A DNA stretch of 64,000 nt from Aliivibrio sp. S4MY1. Lineage in GTDB: Bacteria; Pseudomonadota; Gammaproteobacteria; Enterobacterales; Vibrionaceae. The notes below the pieces were generated by a model. It had not been told where the DNA came from, ran no database searches, and was given only the letters and a program-made list of their open reading frames with translations. The position numbers and the translations under genes are program-made. This document shows, one piece after another, positions 53,057-64,000 of this stretch. The stretch is from the NCBI RefSeq assembly GCF_028765545.1, contig NZ_JARACP010000005.1, forward strand, positions 124,001 through 188,000, read 5' to 3'. Each line of letters starts with the position of its first letter. Position 1 is the first letter of the stretch.

Positions 53057-54505
53057 TTACGACAAATACATTTTAAGGTACTTATCTGCCGCTTCATCCC
53101 AACTAAAATTTTGCGTCATTGCATGTAACTGCACACGCTTAACCTCATTAAGATCTTGGCTATACAGTAATAAAGAACGCATTAGTACCAACAGTAATTC
53201 TATTGGATCTGGTTTTTTAAAACTAAAGCCTGTCGCATTTTCAGAGTCAGTATCATAATCAATAACACTGTCCTTAAGACCACCAACTTCTCGCACAATC
53301 GGTAATGTGCCATAAGCCATGCTATACATTTGATTTAAGCCACAAGGTTCAAATTCTGATGGCATTAAAAAGAAGTCTGAAGCCGCTTCTACCCAGTGTG
53401 CTAACTTATTACTGTAAGCTTCAACAAAAGCAAATTTATCGCTATGAATCGCAGAGATCTCAGCCAGTTGGTTCGCCAAAAAGGGATCTCCAGTACCCAC
53501 AATAACGACTTGAACATCATTTTTTAAGAACTGTTCTAAGATTGGTAATAGATAATGAATGCCTTTTTGGTTAGTCAAACGACAAACCATGCCATAGATA
53601 GCAACATCTTTTTGAGGAAGATTCACTTCTGCTTGCAAAGCCGCTTTACACGCTTTTTTGCCTCGAACCATGCTGATACGATTTGCTTTAAACTGTTTAG
53701 GTATAAAACTATCTACTTCAGGGCTCCACTCACTGTAATCACAGCCATTCAGAATACCAAACAGATCGGCTTCTCTTGACTGAAATTCATTAGCCATACC
53801 ATGAGAACCAAGCTCTGTCAGCAGCTCTTTGGCATACGTAGGGCTTACTGCATTAATTTTATCTGCACATAACACTCCTGCTTTAAGTAAGCTGACATGG
53901 CTATGACTGACAGCCGCTTCTGGCACATAATGTGATTTAAACTCAGAAAGGCATTCAATCTCATCATAATGGAAGATACCTTTAAACACCGCATTATGAA
54001 CAGAAAGCACACTTCGGGTTTGTGCAAAAAACGCATCATTGCTATAACGTTTTTTCAGTAGGTATGGGACTAAGCCTGTATGCCAATCATTAGCATGAAT
54101 GATTTCTGGCTTAATGTTCAATTTTGGCAGCATATCTAGACAAGCCGCACTAAAAAAAGCAAAACGCTCACCATTATCAGCATACGCTTGATTATTTTCT
54201 GCGTACATTTCTGTACGATCAAAATACTCTGCACACTCGATAGCAAATACAGGTACACCGTCCACGTCTAACGCTCGAACTTGATATGCGGTGTGTGGCC
54301 AGTGCTCTAATTTTGTAGTCAATAAGATATCTGCGTCATCTCGACCTGGAATAGTGATATAAGCAGGCATTGCAATGCTGACATTATGACCTAACTTTTT
54401 AAGCGATTTAGGCAGAGCCTTGGCAACATCGGCCAAGCCTCCACTTTTGATCAATCCTTCGACCTCAGATGCTACAAATAAAATTGAAAGCGTCTTAGTA
54501 ACCAA
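53057..54505 (-). CDS. glgA: glycogen synthase GlgA
   Basis: A 482-residue GT5 ADP-glucose-dependent glycosyltransferase. The N-terminal KSGGLADVAKALP motif (about 20-32; Lys binds ADP-glucose) and the C-terminal FEPCGLNQMYSMAYGTLPIVREVGGLKDSV with catalytic Glu are present, as are HANDWHTGL and HNAVFKG. It elongates alpha-1,4 glucan chains. Translation begins at a TTG inside the end of glgC, with AAGGAGAGAGAA immediately upstream, so it is coupled to glgC. No ATG nearby fits as well. Confidence 0.94.
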   Translation of the reverse strand: MVTKTLSILFVASEVEGLIKSGGLADVAKALPKSLKKLGHNVSIAMPAYITIPGRDDADILLTTKLEHWPHTAYQVRALDVDGVPVFAIECAEYFDRTEMYAENNQAYADNGERFAFFSAACLDMLPKLNIKPEIIHANDWHTGLVPYLLKKRYSNDAFFAQTRSVLSVHNAVFKGIFHYDEIECLSEFKSHYVPEAAVSHSHVSLLKAGVLCADKINAVSPTYAKELLTELGSHGMANEFQSREADLFGILNGCDYSEWSPEVDSFIPKQFKANRISMVRGKKACKAALQAEVNLPQKDVAIYGMVCRLTNQKGIHYLLPILEQFLKNDVQVVIVGTGDPFLANQLAEISAIHSDKFAFVEAYSNKLAHWVEAASDFFLMPSEFEPCGLNQMYSMAYGTLPIVREVGGLKDSVIDYDTDSENATGFSFKKPDPIELLLVLMRSLLLYSQDLNEVKRVQLHAMTQNFSWDEAADKYLKMYLS

Positions 54506-55712
54506 TTCTCTCTCCTTTAGGGATAACTACGATACCCTCGTCTGAAACATGATATTTTTTCTTATCTTCTTGAAGATTAACACCAATTTCAGTTCCAGGG
54601 GCAATATCTACACCTTTATCGACGATAACACGGCGTAAAACACAACCTTCGCCAATTTTTACATCACCCAAAAGAATACTTTCACTAATATCACACGCTG
54701 AAGCAATATTGCTACGGAAGCCTAAAACTGATTTTTCAATACGAGAGCCTCGAACATAGCTACCACCACATACAAAACTATCGATAATTTGCACACGGCC
54801 GTTATCAGAATCAGTAAATGTGGCTGGTGGTAATGGTGGATAGTACGTATGAAGAGGCCATTTTCGGTTATACAAAGAGAATGGAGCGTCCTTTTTAAGA
54901 AGATCCATATGTGCTTCCCAGTACGATTCAATCGTACCTACATCACGCCAATATACCTCTTCTTTTTCACCCGTAATATGGTTAGTACTGAAATCATAAA
55001 CATAGACATTTCCTTCAGGGAACATCTTAGGAATGATATCTTTACCAAAATCGTGCGACGAATCTGCAAGATCTGCATCATATTTCAGCTCTTTACATAA
55101 ACTTTCAGATTCAAAAATGTAATTTCCCATAGAAACAAGAGCAATGCCTGGTTGGCCTGGAATACATTTTGGATTTGCTGGTTTCTCTTCAAAACCAATC
55201 ATTTTCCCATGCTCATCAACTTCAATAACACCAAAACCTGTTGCATCTTTCGCAGGCATACGAAGTGCAGAAACAGTCAGTGCTGCTTGTTTTTTCTTAT
55301 GGAAATCGAGCATTTGTCGAATATCCATTTTGTAGATATGATCAGAACCAAAAATGCATACATGCTCCGGCTCTGATGCTTCAATAAAGCTAATATTTTG
55401 ATAAATAGCATCGGCTGTTCCTTCATACCAACGCTTTCCTGTACGCATTTGAGCAGGAACAGGATCGATAAAGCGATCGGTAATTCCATTTACATTCCAA
55501 CCTTTTTTCATATGTTGGAATAGAGACTGTGACTTAAATTGAGTTAAGACATAAATTCGCATTAAATCAGCATTTACAAAGTTATTTAATGCAAAATCAA
55601 TTAAACGGTAACTACCACCAAACGGTACTGCAGGTTTTGTACGAGACTCCGTTAACGGACGAAGACGTGAGCCTTCACCTCCTGCCAAAATCATTCCTAA
55701 TACACCAGCCAT
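54495..55712 (-). CDS. glgC: glucose-1-phosphate adenylyltransferase GlgC
   Basis: A 405-residue ADP-glucose pyrophosphorylase. The nucleotidyltransferase opening GMILAGGEGSRLRPLTESRTKPAVPFGG, the substrate-binding motif GFEEKPANP and a C-terminal left-handed beta-helix (about 290-405) are all present. It makes ADP-glucose from ATP and glucose-1-phosphate, the committed and allosterically controlled step of glycogen synthesis. It precedes glgA with an 11-base overlap. Its AAGGAGAG ribosome site is strong. The 303 bases between it and the divergent DUF218 gene carry no other gene and must contain both promoters. Confidence 0.95.
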   Translation of the reverse strand: MAGVLGMILAGGEGSRLRPLTESRTKPAVPFGGSYRLIDFALNNFVNADLMRIYVLTQFKSQSLFQHMKKGWNVNGITDRFIDPVPAQMRTGKRWYEGTADAIYQNISFIEASEPEHVCIFGSDHIYKMDIRQMLDFHKKKQAALTVSALRMPAKDATGFGVIEVDEHGKMIGFEEKPANPKCIPGQPGIALVSMGNYIFESESLCKELKYDADLADSSHDFGKDIIPKMFPEGNVYVYDFSTNHITGEKEEVYWRDVGTIESYWEAHMDLLKKDAPFSLYNRKWPLHTYYPPLPPATFTDSDNGRVQIIDSFVCGGSYVRGSRIEKSVLGFRSNIASACDISESILLGDVKIGEGCVLRRVIVDKGVDIAPGTEIGVNLQEDKKKYHVSDEGIVVIPKGERIGY

Positions 55713-56015
55713 TTTCTCTCCTTGAGATTATTGTTAATATAGTCACTACTAATTAGTAGCGCTTTTAATCATTATTTGAGATTAACTTAACATATTTCAT
55801 TTGCAAAACTGAGAAATATTCATCTTATATTTATTTGCAATATGAATTCATACAATAGTGTGCTTTAGTTCAATATTTCAAGTCTAGACAACGCAATTAG
55901 TTAACATTACATTTACCAATCCGATATATAGCCACTCATTCCTTAAAATAGTAATTGAAAGTGATGACTTTCAGTGCAATTATTTTATCAATAGTTACTT
56001 AGTAGGAATAATGGT

Positions 56016-56663
56016 ATGGCACTCAGCTTGTTTCAACAGCTTCAACTTATTTGGGATTATCATCTTTTAAATCAACCAATCAAAAAAAGTGATGCTATTT
56101 TTGTATTATGTAGCTATGACTTACGTGTTGCTGAGCATGCAGCCCAACTTTATCTTGATGGTTATGCCCCTTTGCTTATTTTCTCTGGTGCGCAAGGACG
56201 TGCGACAGAAGGCTTGTTCAATTTAAGTGAGGCTGAAACTTTTGCAAATGTAGCGAAAGATATGGGGGTTCCCTCTTCTGCTATTCTTGTGGAAACAAAA
56301 GCGACTAATACGGGTGAAAATATTTTCTTTACTCAAGGTTTACTTAAAGAAAAAAATATCAACGTTGAATCTCTACTGTTAGTTCAGAAACCTTATATGG
56401 AAAGAAGGCTACTCGCCACTTTCTTAAAGAACTGGGACAATATAGAGTTCTGTATTAGCTCACCTAATATTAGCTTTATCAATTATCCGACTGACGACGT
56501 AACTTTTGATCATGTGGCTAGTATTATTTTAGGTGAATTACATCGATTAAAAGTCTATCCAACATTAGGTTATCAAGAAGCACAAAATATTCCCGAAGAG
56601 GTATGGGAAGCGTTTGAAAATCTTACTCAACTTGGCTTTGACGAATATTTATTACCCGAATAA
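56016..56663 (+). CDS. DUF218 (YdcF/ElyC-like) family protein
   Basis: A 215-residue soluble protein with a Rossmann-like DUF218 domain: KSDAIFVLCSYDLRVAEHAAQLY (about 23-45), LLIFSGAQGRATEGL, AILVETKATNTGENIFFT (the conserved E-x3-T-x-T-x-E-N motif) and LLLVQKPYMERR. No N-terminal membrane helix, so it is closer to cytosolic YdcF than to envelope ElyC. The function is unknown; YdcF binds S-adenosylmethionine. It lies between the glycogen genes but on the opposite strand. Confidence 0.85.
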   Translation: MALSLFQQLQLIWDYHLLNQPIKKSDAIFVLCSYDLRVAEHAAQLYLDGYAPLLIFSGAQGRATEGLFNLSEAETFANVAKDMGVPSSAILVETKATNTGENIFFTQGLLKEKNINVESLLLVQKPYMERRLLATFLKNWDNIEFCISSPNISFINYPTDDVTFDHVASIILGELHRLKVYPTLGYQEAQNIPEEVWEAFENLTQLGFDEYLLPE

Positions 56664-56678
56664 AATAAATACATAAAA

Positions 56679-56712
56679 ATAGCCCTGAATCACAAACATA
56701 ATTCAGGGCTAT
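56679..56712 (-). terminator. terminator of malP-malQ-glgB
   Basis: ATAGCCCTGAAT / ATTCAGGGCTAT (56679-56690 / 56701-56712), a perfect 12-bp stem. On the minus strand TTTTT follows. It lies between convergent genes and may serve both. Confidence 0.85.
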
Positions 56713-56738
56713 ATATTATCTTACTATTTTTTGACAGC

Positions 56739-58928
56739 TTACTTTAAACGATAGAATACCGTTGAAAGAGGAGGTAAGGTGATTAAGATAGATTGAGGTA
56801 ATCCCTGAGACTCGATAGATTCCGTTTTCACTTTACTAACCACATCGTAATTACTGCCGCCATAGAAGTGCGCATCACTATTAAGTAGTAACTCATACTC
56901 ACCAGAAACAGGCATGCCTAGACGGAAGTTTTCTCTTGGTGTTGGCGTAAAATTACTCACCACCAAAATACGCTCACCGTTATCGCCTAAACGTTCGTGA
57001 GCTAACACACTCATTTCTGCTTCATCCTGCAAACGCCATTCAAAACCACACGAGCTACAGTCATTTTGATACAGTGCTGGTTGTGACGTGTACATTTTAT
57101 TCAAATCACGAACTAAAGCTTGCATACCAGAGTGACGATCAAACTCGGTTAAGAACCACTGCAGTTGACTATCATGATCCCACTCTGCGCTTTGGGCAAT
57201 CTCTGCCCCCATAAAATTTAACTTCTTACCAGGCTGGCCATACATATAACCCATGTATGCCCGCATATTTGCGGTTTTTTGCCATTCATCGCCTGGCATT
57301 TTATCCAGAATAGCGCCCTTTCCATATACTACTTCGTCATGAGACAGTGATAATACGTAATTTTCACTAAAAGCATAAACCATAGGGAAAGTAATGGTGT
57401 CGTGATGATAACGACGATGGATTGGATCTTCTTGAATATAACTTAAACTGTCATGCATCCAGCCCATATTCCATTTAAAACCAAAACCTAAACCACCATC
57501 AAACGTTGGTGCAGAAACGCCAGGGAATGCGGTTGATTCTTCAGCAATAGTCATTGCATTTGGATAATGAGAGTAAACCTCTTCGTTCATCCATTTCAAT
57601 AACGCAATAGCACCATGGTTGTGATTTCCGCCATCCCAGTTAGGGATCCACTCACCATCTTCACGAGAATAATCAAGGTAAAGCATCGAGGCTACCGCAT
57701 CAACACGCAAGCCATCAATATGGAAATGCTCAAACCAATACAAAGCATTTGAAACTAAAAACTCACGTACGTGTTGTTGGTCATAATTATAAATAAAACT
57801 TTGCCAATCATTGTGCCAACCACGACGTGGATCTGGATCATTAAACAATGATGTACCATCAAAATTTGCTAAGCCATGCGAGTCAGATGGGAAGTGTGCT
57901 GGAACCCAATCCAATACTACTCCAAGGCCAGCTTGGTGACACTGATCAACAAAATATTTGAAATCGTCAGGCGTACCAAATCGGCTAGTTGGTGAGAACA
58001 AGCCTATCGGCTGATAACCCCAAGAGCCATAGAATGGGTGCTCAGATACAGGCATTAATTCAAGATGGGTATATCCCATATCAACCATGTATGGAATTAG
58101 CTGCTCAGCCAACTCACGATAAGTCAGAAACTCTCCTTGCTCATTTCGCTTCCACGATCCCGCATGAAGTTCATAAAAAGAGAGAGCTTCTTTTTGTTTT
58201 TGCGTTACAGAGCGTGTTTGCCAGGTAGAATCTTGCCATTGATAGCTTGCCTGGTCATAAACCACGGAAGCAAAAGAAGGGTATTGTTCATTATGAGCGC
58301 CAAATGGGTCCATTTTATGAGGCAGAGCTTCTCCTTGAGGCCCTTTAAGCTCAAACTTATATTTTACCCCTGTTGTATGTTCAGGGATAAACAAAGCCCA
58401 AAGCCCATTATCAATACGCTGCATTAGATGACGGCGGCCATCCCATTGATTGAAATCACCAATCACACTGACTGCTGATGCATTTGGAGCAAAAACAACA
58501 TAACGCACACCCTGCACTGATTCACCACAACGCTCAACAGTCATGATATGTGCACCTAGGTGGTTATACATCTCTTTTGGCGTATGCGCTTGAGTATCAC
58601 TTGGGGCAATATCATGATATTGATAAGGATCGTCAATTACTTGCTCTATACCGTCCCAATTAACGACTAACTGATAATGTTGATCAGTTAAATCGAGAGG
58701 CTCATTGAGAATAAACATCCCCTCTTGAGAAGGTTCAGTGTGTAATATGTAATTTTTTTGATTTGAAGAAAGGCGTGCACTAACGGAAGTGGCTCCCGGA
58801 AGCCAAACACGCAATGCAATGTCAGTAGATTGATATTGTGGACCTAAAAAAGAAAATGGATCTGAAAATGCAGCTCTTTCAAGCTGCATATAAATGTCCT
58901 TTTCTTTACGTTCAACAAGTAAGTTCAA
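56739..58928 (-). CDS. glgB: 1,4-alpha-glucan branching enzyme GlgB
   Basis: A 729-residue GH13 branching enzyme. Two N-terminal CBM48-like modules are followed by the barrel: [42 protein letters not shown] (nucleophile Asp), [12 protein letters not shown] (acid/base Glu) and [14 protein letters not shown], with the all-beta C-terminal domain. It introduces alpha-1,6 branches into glycogen. The start may be TTG at 58928 (AGGAG 8 bases upstream) or the ATG 13 codons in (MQLERAAF), which has its own AAGGA. The first is 14 bases from malQ. It is the last gene of the operon. Confidence 0.94.
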   Translation of the reverse strand: MNLLVERKEKDIYMQLERAAFSDPFSFLGPQYQSTDIALRVWLPGATSVSARLSSNQKNYILHTEPSQEGMFILNEPLDLTDQHYQLVVNWDGIEQVIDDPYQYHDIAPSDTQAHTPKEMYNHLGAHIMTVERCGESVQGVRYVVFAPNASAVSVIGDFNQWDGRRHLMQRIDNGLWALFIPEHTTGVKYKFELKGPQGEALPHKMDPFGAHNEQYPSFASVVYDQASYQWQDSTWQTRSVTQKQKEALSFYELHAGSWKRNEQGEFLTYRELAEQLIPYMVDMGYTHLELMPVSEHPFYGSWGYQPIGLFSPTSRFGTPDDFKYFVDQCHQAGLGVVLDWVPAHFPSDSHGLANFDGTSLFNDPDPRRGWHNDWQSFIYNYDQQHVREFLVSNALYWFEHFHIDGLRVDAVASMLYLDYSREDGEWIPNWDGGNHNHGAIALLKWMNEEVYSHYPNAMTIAEESTAFPGVSAPTFDGGLGFGFKWNMGWMHDSLSYIQEDPIHRRYHHDTITFPMVYAFSENYVLSLSHDEVVYGKGAILDKMPGDEWQKTANMRAYMGYMYGQPGKKLNFMGAEIAQSAEWDHDSQLQWFLTEFDRHSGMQALVRDLNKMYTSQPALYQNDCSSCGFEWRLQDEAEMSVLAHERLGDNGERILVVSNFTPTPRENFRLGMPVSGEYELLLNSDAHFYGGSNYDVVSKVKTESIESQGLPQSILITLPPLSTVFYRLK

Positions 58929-58942
58929 CGTAAATACTCCTA

Positions 58943-61123
58943 TTATGTTCGGCTAGCTTGAGCACGAATGTCAGTTAAACGCTTAGTTAACTCATTCACT
59001 TCTTGACGATTAAAGATCTCATCCAAAGTAATAGATAACTTACGACGCCAGTTTGGATATTCATCAACAGTCCCCGGTATGTTAACTGGTTTATCCATCT
59101 CTAGCCAATCTTCAAGCTGTAAACTGAGAAGCGTGCTCGATCCGGCTGCCAAATGACACTGAAGCGCATTACTCAGATGTCTATCCATAGGTACATAAGC
59201 CGCATCACGACCAACGCCTTCAGGTAAGAAACCATGGAAATCAACACTGTTTAAGATCTCTTGCTTAGATTCCGCTCGAGTTTCGAATAACGCTTTTAAC
59301 TGCTCCGCATCTGGGTATAAGCCAATTTCTTCACCCATTTTTAAATCATCGCAATGCCAGAAGCCGCGCAAAGTTGGCATATCATGCGTACACAACGCAG
59401 ACATTGATTGCTCTTGGTAATGTGTTGGAGAGTAATAGCCACCATCTTCTGCTGTTTCGAAGAAGAACACTTTATAAGAATGAATACCAGCATCAGCTAG
59501 TAAATCAACGATTTCATCAGGAACGGTACCTAAATCTTCACCAATCACAGAGCACTCATAACGATGGCTTTCCAATGCTAAAATAGACAACATGTCTTCT
59601 ACTGGGTAGTACATGTATGCGCCTTTAGTTGCATTTTCTCCTTTAGGGATCCACCACAGACGTAATAGTCCTAATACATGGTCTATACGTAATGCACCAC
59701 AAGCTTTCATATTGGCACGCAGTAATTCGATGTACGCTTCATAAGCTGTCGCTTGTAATGCATGGGGATTTAATGGTGGTAAACCCCAGTTTTGACCTAG
59801 TGGACCTAAGATATCTGGCGGAGCACCAATGCTTACATCTAGGCATAAATTGCCATGATCTGCCCACGTTTCAGAACCAGAATCAGCAACCCCAACTGCC
59901 AAATCACGATACAGACCTACGTCCATGCCTTTTTTCTCGGCAAACTGCTGAACATCATTAATTTGCGTAAAAGCAATCCATTGTAAGTACATGTACAAAT
60001 CAACTTGGTCGCGATTGTCTTTAATGAATTGCTGTACCTGCTTATTATCAAAGTGTTGAAGATCACTAGGGAATACTGGCCATCCCCAAATGCTTTGATC
60101 TTGGGTATAAAGTGAATTATGCAGCGCATCAAATGCCGCTTGATGAAGCAGACTTTCACCACCTTCTTCAACAAACGCAAGAAACGCATCAGAGCGAGCG
60201 CTACCCTTATCTAAATGACGTGTTTTAAACTCAGTAAACAACAAAGGAAGCACGCTCATTTTTAGCGCAGATACTTCAGTATAATTTACCCAATGAGACT
60301 GGCGAGCTTCATTCAGACGCTGTTGAAATTCAGCACTGCCAACCAATTCTTGTGCGTTATTACACAGTGCAAACTCAGGCACTGAACAAACATCAATATA
60401 AAGAATATTTAACCAACGACGAGAAGATGGGCTATACGGGCTAGCTCCTTCAGGGTTGGCAGGGAATAGAGAATGAATAGGGTTTAAACCAACAAAGTCA
60501 CCACCACGTACCGCAATATCACCGACTAATTGCTTAAGATCACCAAAATCACCGATACCCCAGTTATGCGCGGTTCTTAACGTGTAAAGCTGAACACTTG
60601 GGCCCCACATTTTTTTGCCTTGAGTGATCGCTTCTTGTTTAAAACACGCTTGAGGTGTCACGATCAATGTCATTACATAAGGTGCTTTACGACGTTTGCG
60701 AATGATTTCTAATGTATGGTAACCCCATGCTAACGTAGGTAAAGAGAATAATAATACACCACCATTTTCACGGTCATCCTCAATGATTTGAGATTGCAAA
60801 TAACCTTCAAGCGTCTCACCCTCTTCTGTAGTTACTTTCCAGTTAAATTCACTAATGCGAGCACTTTTTCCTAGGTGCATTTCTATTTGTAATGGCTCAT
60901 TATCGCGAATCACTTTAACCGGCGCTAATACGTCTTTCTTCAACATTTTCTCAGAAGAGCTAAGTAATGTTTTATCATTTTTCGTATCATAACCTAAAGA
61001 AGCCAATAGACACGTTAAAGTATCGTCACTGACTTTTGCTTCATCGCCCCAAGCGCTTACATAACTATTTGCTAGCCCAGCCTGCTTTGCGACCTGATGT
61101 AGTACATTATTATTATCTTTCAT
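58943..61123 (-). CDS. malQ: 4-alpha-glucanotransferase (amylomaltase) MalQ
   Basis: A 726-residue GH77 amylomaltase of the long enterobacterial/vibrio type with an N-terminal extension of about 160 residues. Catalytic signatures are [17 protein letters not shown] (nucleophile Asp), [14 protein letters not shown] (acid/base Glu) and [14 protein letters not shown]. It transfers dextrinyl units between maltooligosaccharides, releasing glucose and making substrates for phosphorylase. A TTGGAGAT ribosome site precedes the ATG. It lies between malP (54-base gap with a short hairpin) and glgB. Confidence 0.94.
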   Translation of the reverse strand: MKDNNNVLHQVAKQAGLANSYVSAWGDEAKVSDDTLTCLLASLGYDTKNDKTLLSSSEKMLKKDVLAPVKVIRDNEPLQIEMHLGKSARISEFNWKVTTEEGETLEGYLQSQIIEDDRENGGVLLFSLPTLAWGYHTLEIIRKRRKAPYVMTLIVTPQACFKQEAITQGKKMWGPSVQLYTLRTAHNWGIGDFGDLKQLVGDIAVRGGDFVGLNPIHSLFPANPEGASPYSPSSRRWLNILYIDVCSVPEFALCNNAQELVGSAEFQQRLNEARQSHWVNYTEVSALKMSVLPLLFTEFKTRHLDKGSARSDAFLAFVEEGGESLLHQAAFDALHNSLYTQDQSIWGWPVFPSDLQHFDNKQVQQFIKDNRDQVDLYMYLQWIAFTQINDVQQFAEKKGMDVGLYRDLAVGVADSGSETWADHGNLCLDVSIGAPPDILGPLGQNWGLPPLNPHALQATAYEAYIELLRANMKACGALRIDHVLGLLRLWWIPKGENATKGAYMYYPVEDMLSILALESHRYECSVIGEDLGTVPDEIVDLLADAGIHSYKVFFFETAEDGGYYSPTHYQEQSMSALCTHDMPTLRGFWHCDDLKMGEEIGLYPDAEQLKALFETRAESKQEILNSVDFHGFLPEGVGRDAAYVPMDRHLSNALQCHLAAGSSTLLSLQLEDWLEMDKPVNIPGTVDEYPNWRRKLSITLDEIFNRQEVNELTKRLTDIRAQASRT

Positions 61124-61136
61124 CGCTTATCTCCAA

Positions 61137-61155
61137 GGGCAGCATAACACTGCCC
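61137..61155 (-). repeat. malP-malQ intercistronic hairpin
   Basis: GGGCAG / CTGCCC arms (61137-61142 / 61150-61155) with a 7-base loop, just before the malQ ribosome site. No T-run follows. It may stabilise the upstream message or modulate malQ translation. Confidence 0.45.
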
Positions 61156-61177
61156 TCATTATTTATTTCATAATCAA

Positions 61178-63630
61178 TTAACGGTTTACTGCTTCTAGTT
61201 TCCAGATGTTATTTACATAATCTCGGATACTACGGTCAGAACTGAATTTGCCTACAAGAGCAGTGTTTAAAATAGCCATTTTCGCCCACTGTTTTTGATC
61301 ACGATATGCCGCATCAATGTCATTTTGAGCACGAACATAATCTGCAAAATCAGCCAGTACTAGGTACGGGTCACCGCCATAAAGTAGGTTGTCACGCGTT
61401 GCTGATAGCAATCCAACTTTGCCAGGAGTAAACTCATCACCAGCAAGAAGATCTAATGACGCTTGCAGTAATGAATCTGCTTCATAATATTTATATGGGT
61501 TGTAACCAGAGGCTTTTAGCGCTTCAACTTCATCAACATCAAGACCGAAGATAAAGATGTTTTCGTCGCCAACTTCTTCACGGATCTCAACGTTTGCGCC
61601 ATCCATCGTACCGACAGTCAATGCACCGTTTAGCGCCATTTTCATGTTACCAGTACCAGATGCCTCTTTACCTGCAGTAGAGATTTGCTCTGAAACATCC
61701 GCCGCTGGAATGATGATTTCAGCCATACTTACACGGTAATCAGGAATGAAGACCACTTTCAGTAAATCAGATACACGAGGATCGTTATTTACTTTCTCAG
61801 CCACTTTATTGATAGCAAAGATGATCTCTTTTGCTAAGTGATAGCCCGGCGCAGCTTTTGCAGCAAAGAAGAACACACGTGGGTGCATATCAAAACCAGG
61901 TTCATTCAAAATACGGTGGTATAAAGAAAGAATATTCAACAGATCTAAATGCTGACGTTTGTATTCATGCAGACGTTTAATTTGCACATCAAAGATCGCA
62001 TCAGTATTTAGTTCAATACCCATGTTCTCTTGAACCCAATCCGCAAGACGCTGTTTGTTTTGCTTCTTAACCGCCATAAAGTCTTTTTGGAACTTCGCGT
62101 CATCGGCAAATTTTGCAATATCACGTAACTGGTCTAAATCTGCTGGCCACTCATTTCCAATTTTTTCAGAAATTAGATTTGAAAGCCCTGGATTACAGAA
62201 CTTCAACCAACGGCGAGGCGTCACACCATTAGTCACATTGGTTAATTTGCCCGGAAAATATTCATTAAACTCAGGGAATAAATCACGCTTAACTAACTCA
62301 GAATGAAGTGCCGCTACGCCATTCACCGCATAAGAAGAAACAACACATAAGTTCGCCATACGCACCATACGGTGAGTACCTTCTTGGATAATTGATAGCT
62401 TACGTAGTTTATCTACATCACCCGGCCATTTCAGTTTTACGCCTTCTAAGAATAGATAGTTAATGTGATAAATAATTTCCATATGTCTAGGAAGTAAACG
62501 AGAAATTAACGATTCACTCCACGTTTCTAAGGCTTCTGGAAGTAACGTATGGTTAGTGTAAGCAAACGTCTTAGAGCAAATAGCCCAAGCCGCATCCCAT
62601 GTTAAGCCACGCTCATCTACTAGAATGCGCATTAATTCAGGAATACCAATCGTTGGGTGAGTGTCGTTTAGTTGGATCGTTTCGTATTTTGGAAGATCTT
62701 CAATCTTATGACCTGCCGCATCATGGCGACGTAAAATATCTGCAATCGAACATGCACAATGGAAGTACTGCTGCATTAAACGCAGTGTTTTGCCTTTCTC
62801 ATGGTTATCATTCGGATACAAGACTTTCGTTACGTTACCCGCATCAATCAGAGCGTGCTGCGCTTCAAAGTAATCGCCATTGTTGAAACTTGCTAGGCTG
62901 AAAGGCGCTTTTGCACGGCATTCCCATAAACGTAACGGGTAAACCGTGTCACTTTGGTAGCCTACAATAGGTAGATCCCAAGGCATACCTTCTACTGACA
63001 TACTAGGAACCCAACGGCGCTTCTCTTCACCATTTTCAGTATAAGTTTCAACATGACCATAGAAACCAACATTTTGCGCGAAATCTGGACGCGCTACTTC
63101 CCAAGGGTAGCCTTCTACACCACACCATGCATCAGGTGCTTCTTGTTGGCTCCATCTTCAAAAGACTGACGGAACAGGCCGTATTCATAGTGTAGACCGT
63201 AGCCAATCGCTGGGAACTCTTGTGCCGCTAACGAATCCATAAAACACGCAGCTAGACGACCAAGGCCACCATTGCCTAATGCAGGATCACGTTCTTCTTC
63301 TAATAAATCCGTTAAGTTATGCCCTAACTCACCCATTGCCGCCGTAATTTCTTCGTAAAGCCCCATACTAATAAGGTTGTTGCCTGTTAGGCGGCCAATT
63401 AAAAACTCTAAAGATAAATAGTTTACACTGCGTGCGTTTTTAATTTTCTCATCATTTTCAGTTCCTACAAGGTCAAATGTAGTTAGTTCAGCCAGAGCTT
63501 TACCCATCGCTAAATACCATACTTTTGATGATGCTGTTTTTTCATCCGCACCAAACGTAGTAACTAAATGCTGTTTTACAGAAGCTTGAAATGCTGCTTT
63601 ATCAAAATCTTTAATGTTGTTCGTTTTCAT
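61178..63630 (-). pseudogene. malP: maltodextrin/glycogen phosphorylase, frameshifted
   Basis: A GT35 phosphorylase of about 817 codons split by one frameshift near 63140-63147. The N-terminal part (start at MKTNNIKDF, 63630, behind GAGAGACACAAG) reads to [12 protein letters not shown] and then, out of frame, to a stop at 63115. The correct frame resumes at [19 protein letters not shown] and runs uninterrupted to the end. The second part retains the pyridoxal-phosphate region ([14 protein letters not shown] with the PLP Lys nearby), RLHEYKRQ and QLNDTHPTI. Loss of one base in the Asn-Lys-Glu-Ala-Pro region explains it. All other positions look intact, so the break is recent, or a sequencing error. 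It would phosphorolyse maltodextrins to glucose-1-phosphate and heads the malP-malQ-glgB operon. Confidence 0.88.
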
Positions 63631-64000
63631 CTTGTGTCTCTCACGAAGGTTCATAAATCAACTGTGATTAATCCTGCCTTTTTCATCCAGTGGTCGCATC
63701 ATCCTCCTAGGGGGAGGAGAATAAATGAAAGTAAGGCGTAGTAAAAAATAGTCAATTTAAGTGTGATAAGCAGCAAGTTTTGTAGGCTTACCTGCTTTTT
63801 TGGTGTGATGAAAAACACACATTCTCCACCTAAAACACAAAATGATAACAAGATCACAATTTTAAACATTATCAAAATTAATCTTTAATGTGTAATTAAA
63901 GATCTTGATTTATAAAACAAACACAAACTAAATAAAAACATAGATCACATTTATGGGGCGTAGATAAGACATTTCGTAACATTATTAAGGATAATTACCT
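63631..64000. promoter_or_regulatory. malP promoter region with MalT-box-like sites
   Basis: The sequence upstream of malP, on to the window edge, has no gene. GGGGGAGGAG (63710-63719) and, on the minus strand, GGAGGATGATG (63698-63708) form an inverted pair resembling MalT boxes and the sites at malE/malK. A TGTGA-N6-ACACA element (63804-63819) is a weak CRP-like candidate. MalT control of malPQ is established in enteric bacteria and is inferred here. Confidence 0.6.

Noticed and set aside
63115-63160. Programmed ribosomal frameshift in malP
   Set aside because: No slippery heptamer or downstream pseudoknot is visible, and phosphorylases are not known to use frameshifting.
1-64000. tRNA, rRNA and CRISPR arrays
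   Set aside because: None was recognised by eye. In particular no tRNA was seen at the ackA-side junction, so the island does not appear to use a tRNA end there.

Overview
The window looks like a chromosomal segment of a low-GC Vibrionaceae, most likely an Aliivibrio (A. fischeri-like). This is inferred from the protein families, the AT-rich sequence and the malP-malQ-glgB / glgCA / malEFGK arrangement. No rRNA or tRNA is present to confirm it. The window splits into an accessory mobile island (about 1-38380) and an ordinary metabolic region (about 38385-64000).

Island, left end (1-5700): a truncated DUF2384 (MbcA/ParS-like) antitoxin, a UL9-like superfamily 2 helicase of the type used as a replication protein by mobile elements, and several small hypothetical genes. 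Island core (5787-30113): a type I BREX phage-defence locus with brxR (WYL regulator), brxA, brxB, brxC, an AlbA_2/ATPase gene, pglX, pglZ and brxL. The locus is split by two blocks of cargo. The first block is a SEC-C protein plus a GmrSD/BrxU-like type IV endonuclease, bounded by a duplication of the pglX 3' end and its terminator. The second block, on the minus strand, contains a DUF4209/HEPN-like protein and a three-gene graspetide (omega-ester RiPP) locus: an ATP-grasp ligase, a three-TM membrane protein, and a precursor with five 19-residue repeats in which two Thr and three acidic residues are invariant. A graspetide locus inside a BREX operon is the most unusual content here.

Island, right end (30280-38380): small hypothetical genes, an Xre regulator with a perfect 8-bp palindromic operator beside a lipoprotein gene, a remnant of an ISAs1-type transposase, a MobP-like relaxase with a MobC-like partner and a candidate oriT, and a large serine recombinase adjoining ackA. 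Together with the replication helicase this suggests an integrative and mobilizable element with BREX as cargo, inserted downstream of ackA. The left boundary was not identified.

Metabolic region: ackA; a receiver-CheX protein and a PAS-GGDEF cyclase in one operon; the maltose/maltodextrin transporter (malEFG, with divergent malK and glgX) under probable MalT/CRP control; cheV; sstT; a DUF1275 membrane protein; glgC-glgA; a DUF218 protein; and malP-malQ-glgB. malP carries a single frameshift. The genes cover maltodextrin uptake, phosphorolysis and debranching and the three steps of glycogen synthesis.
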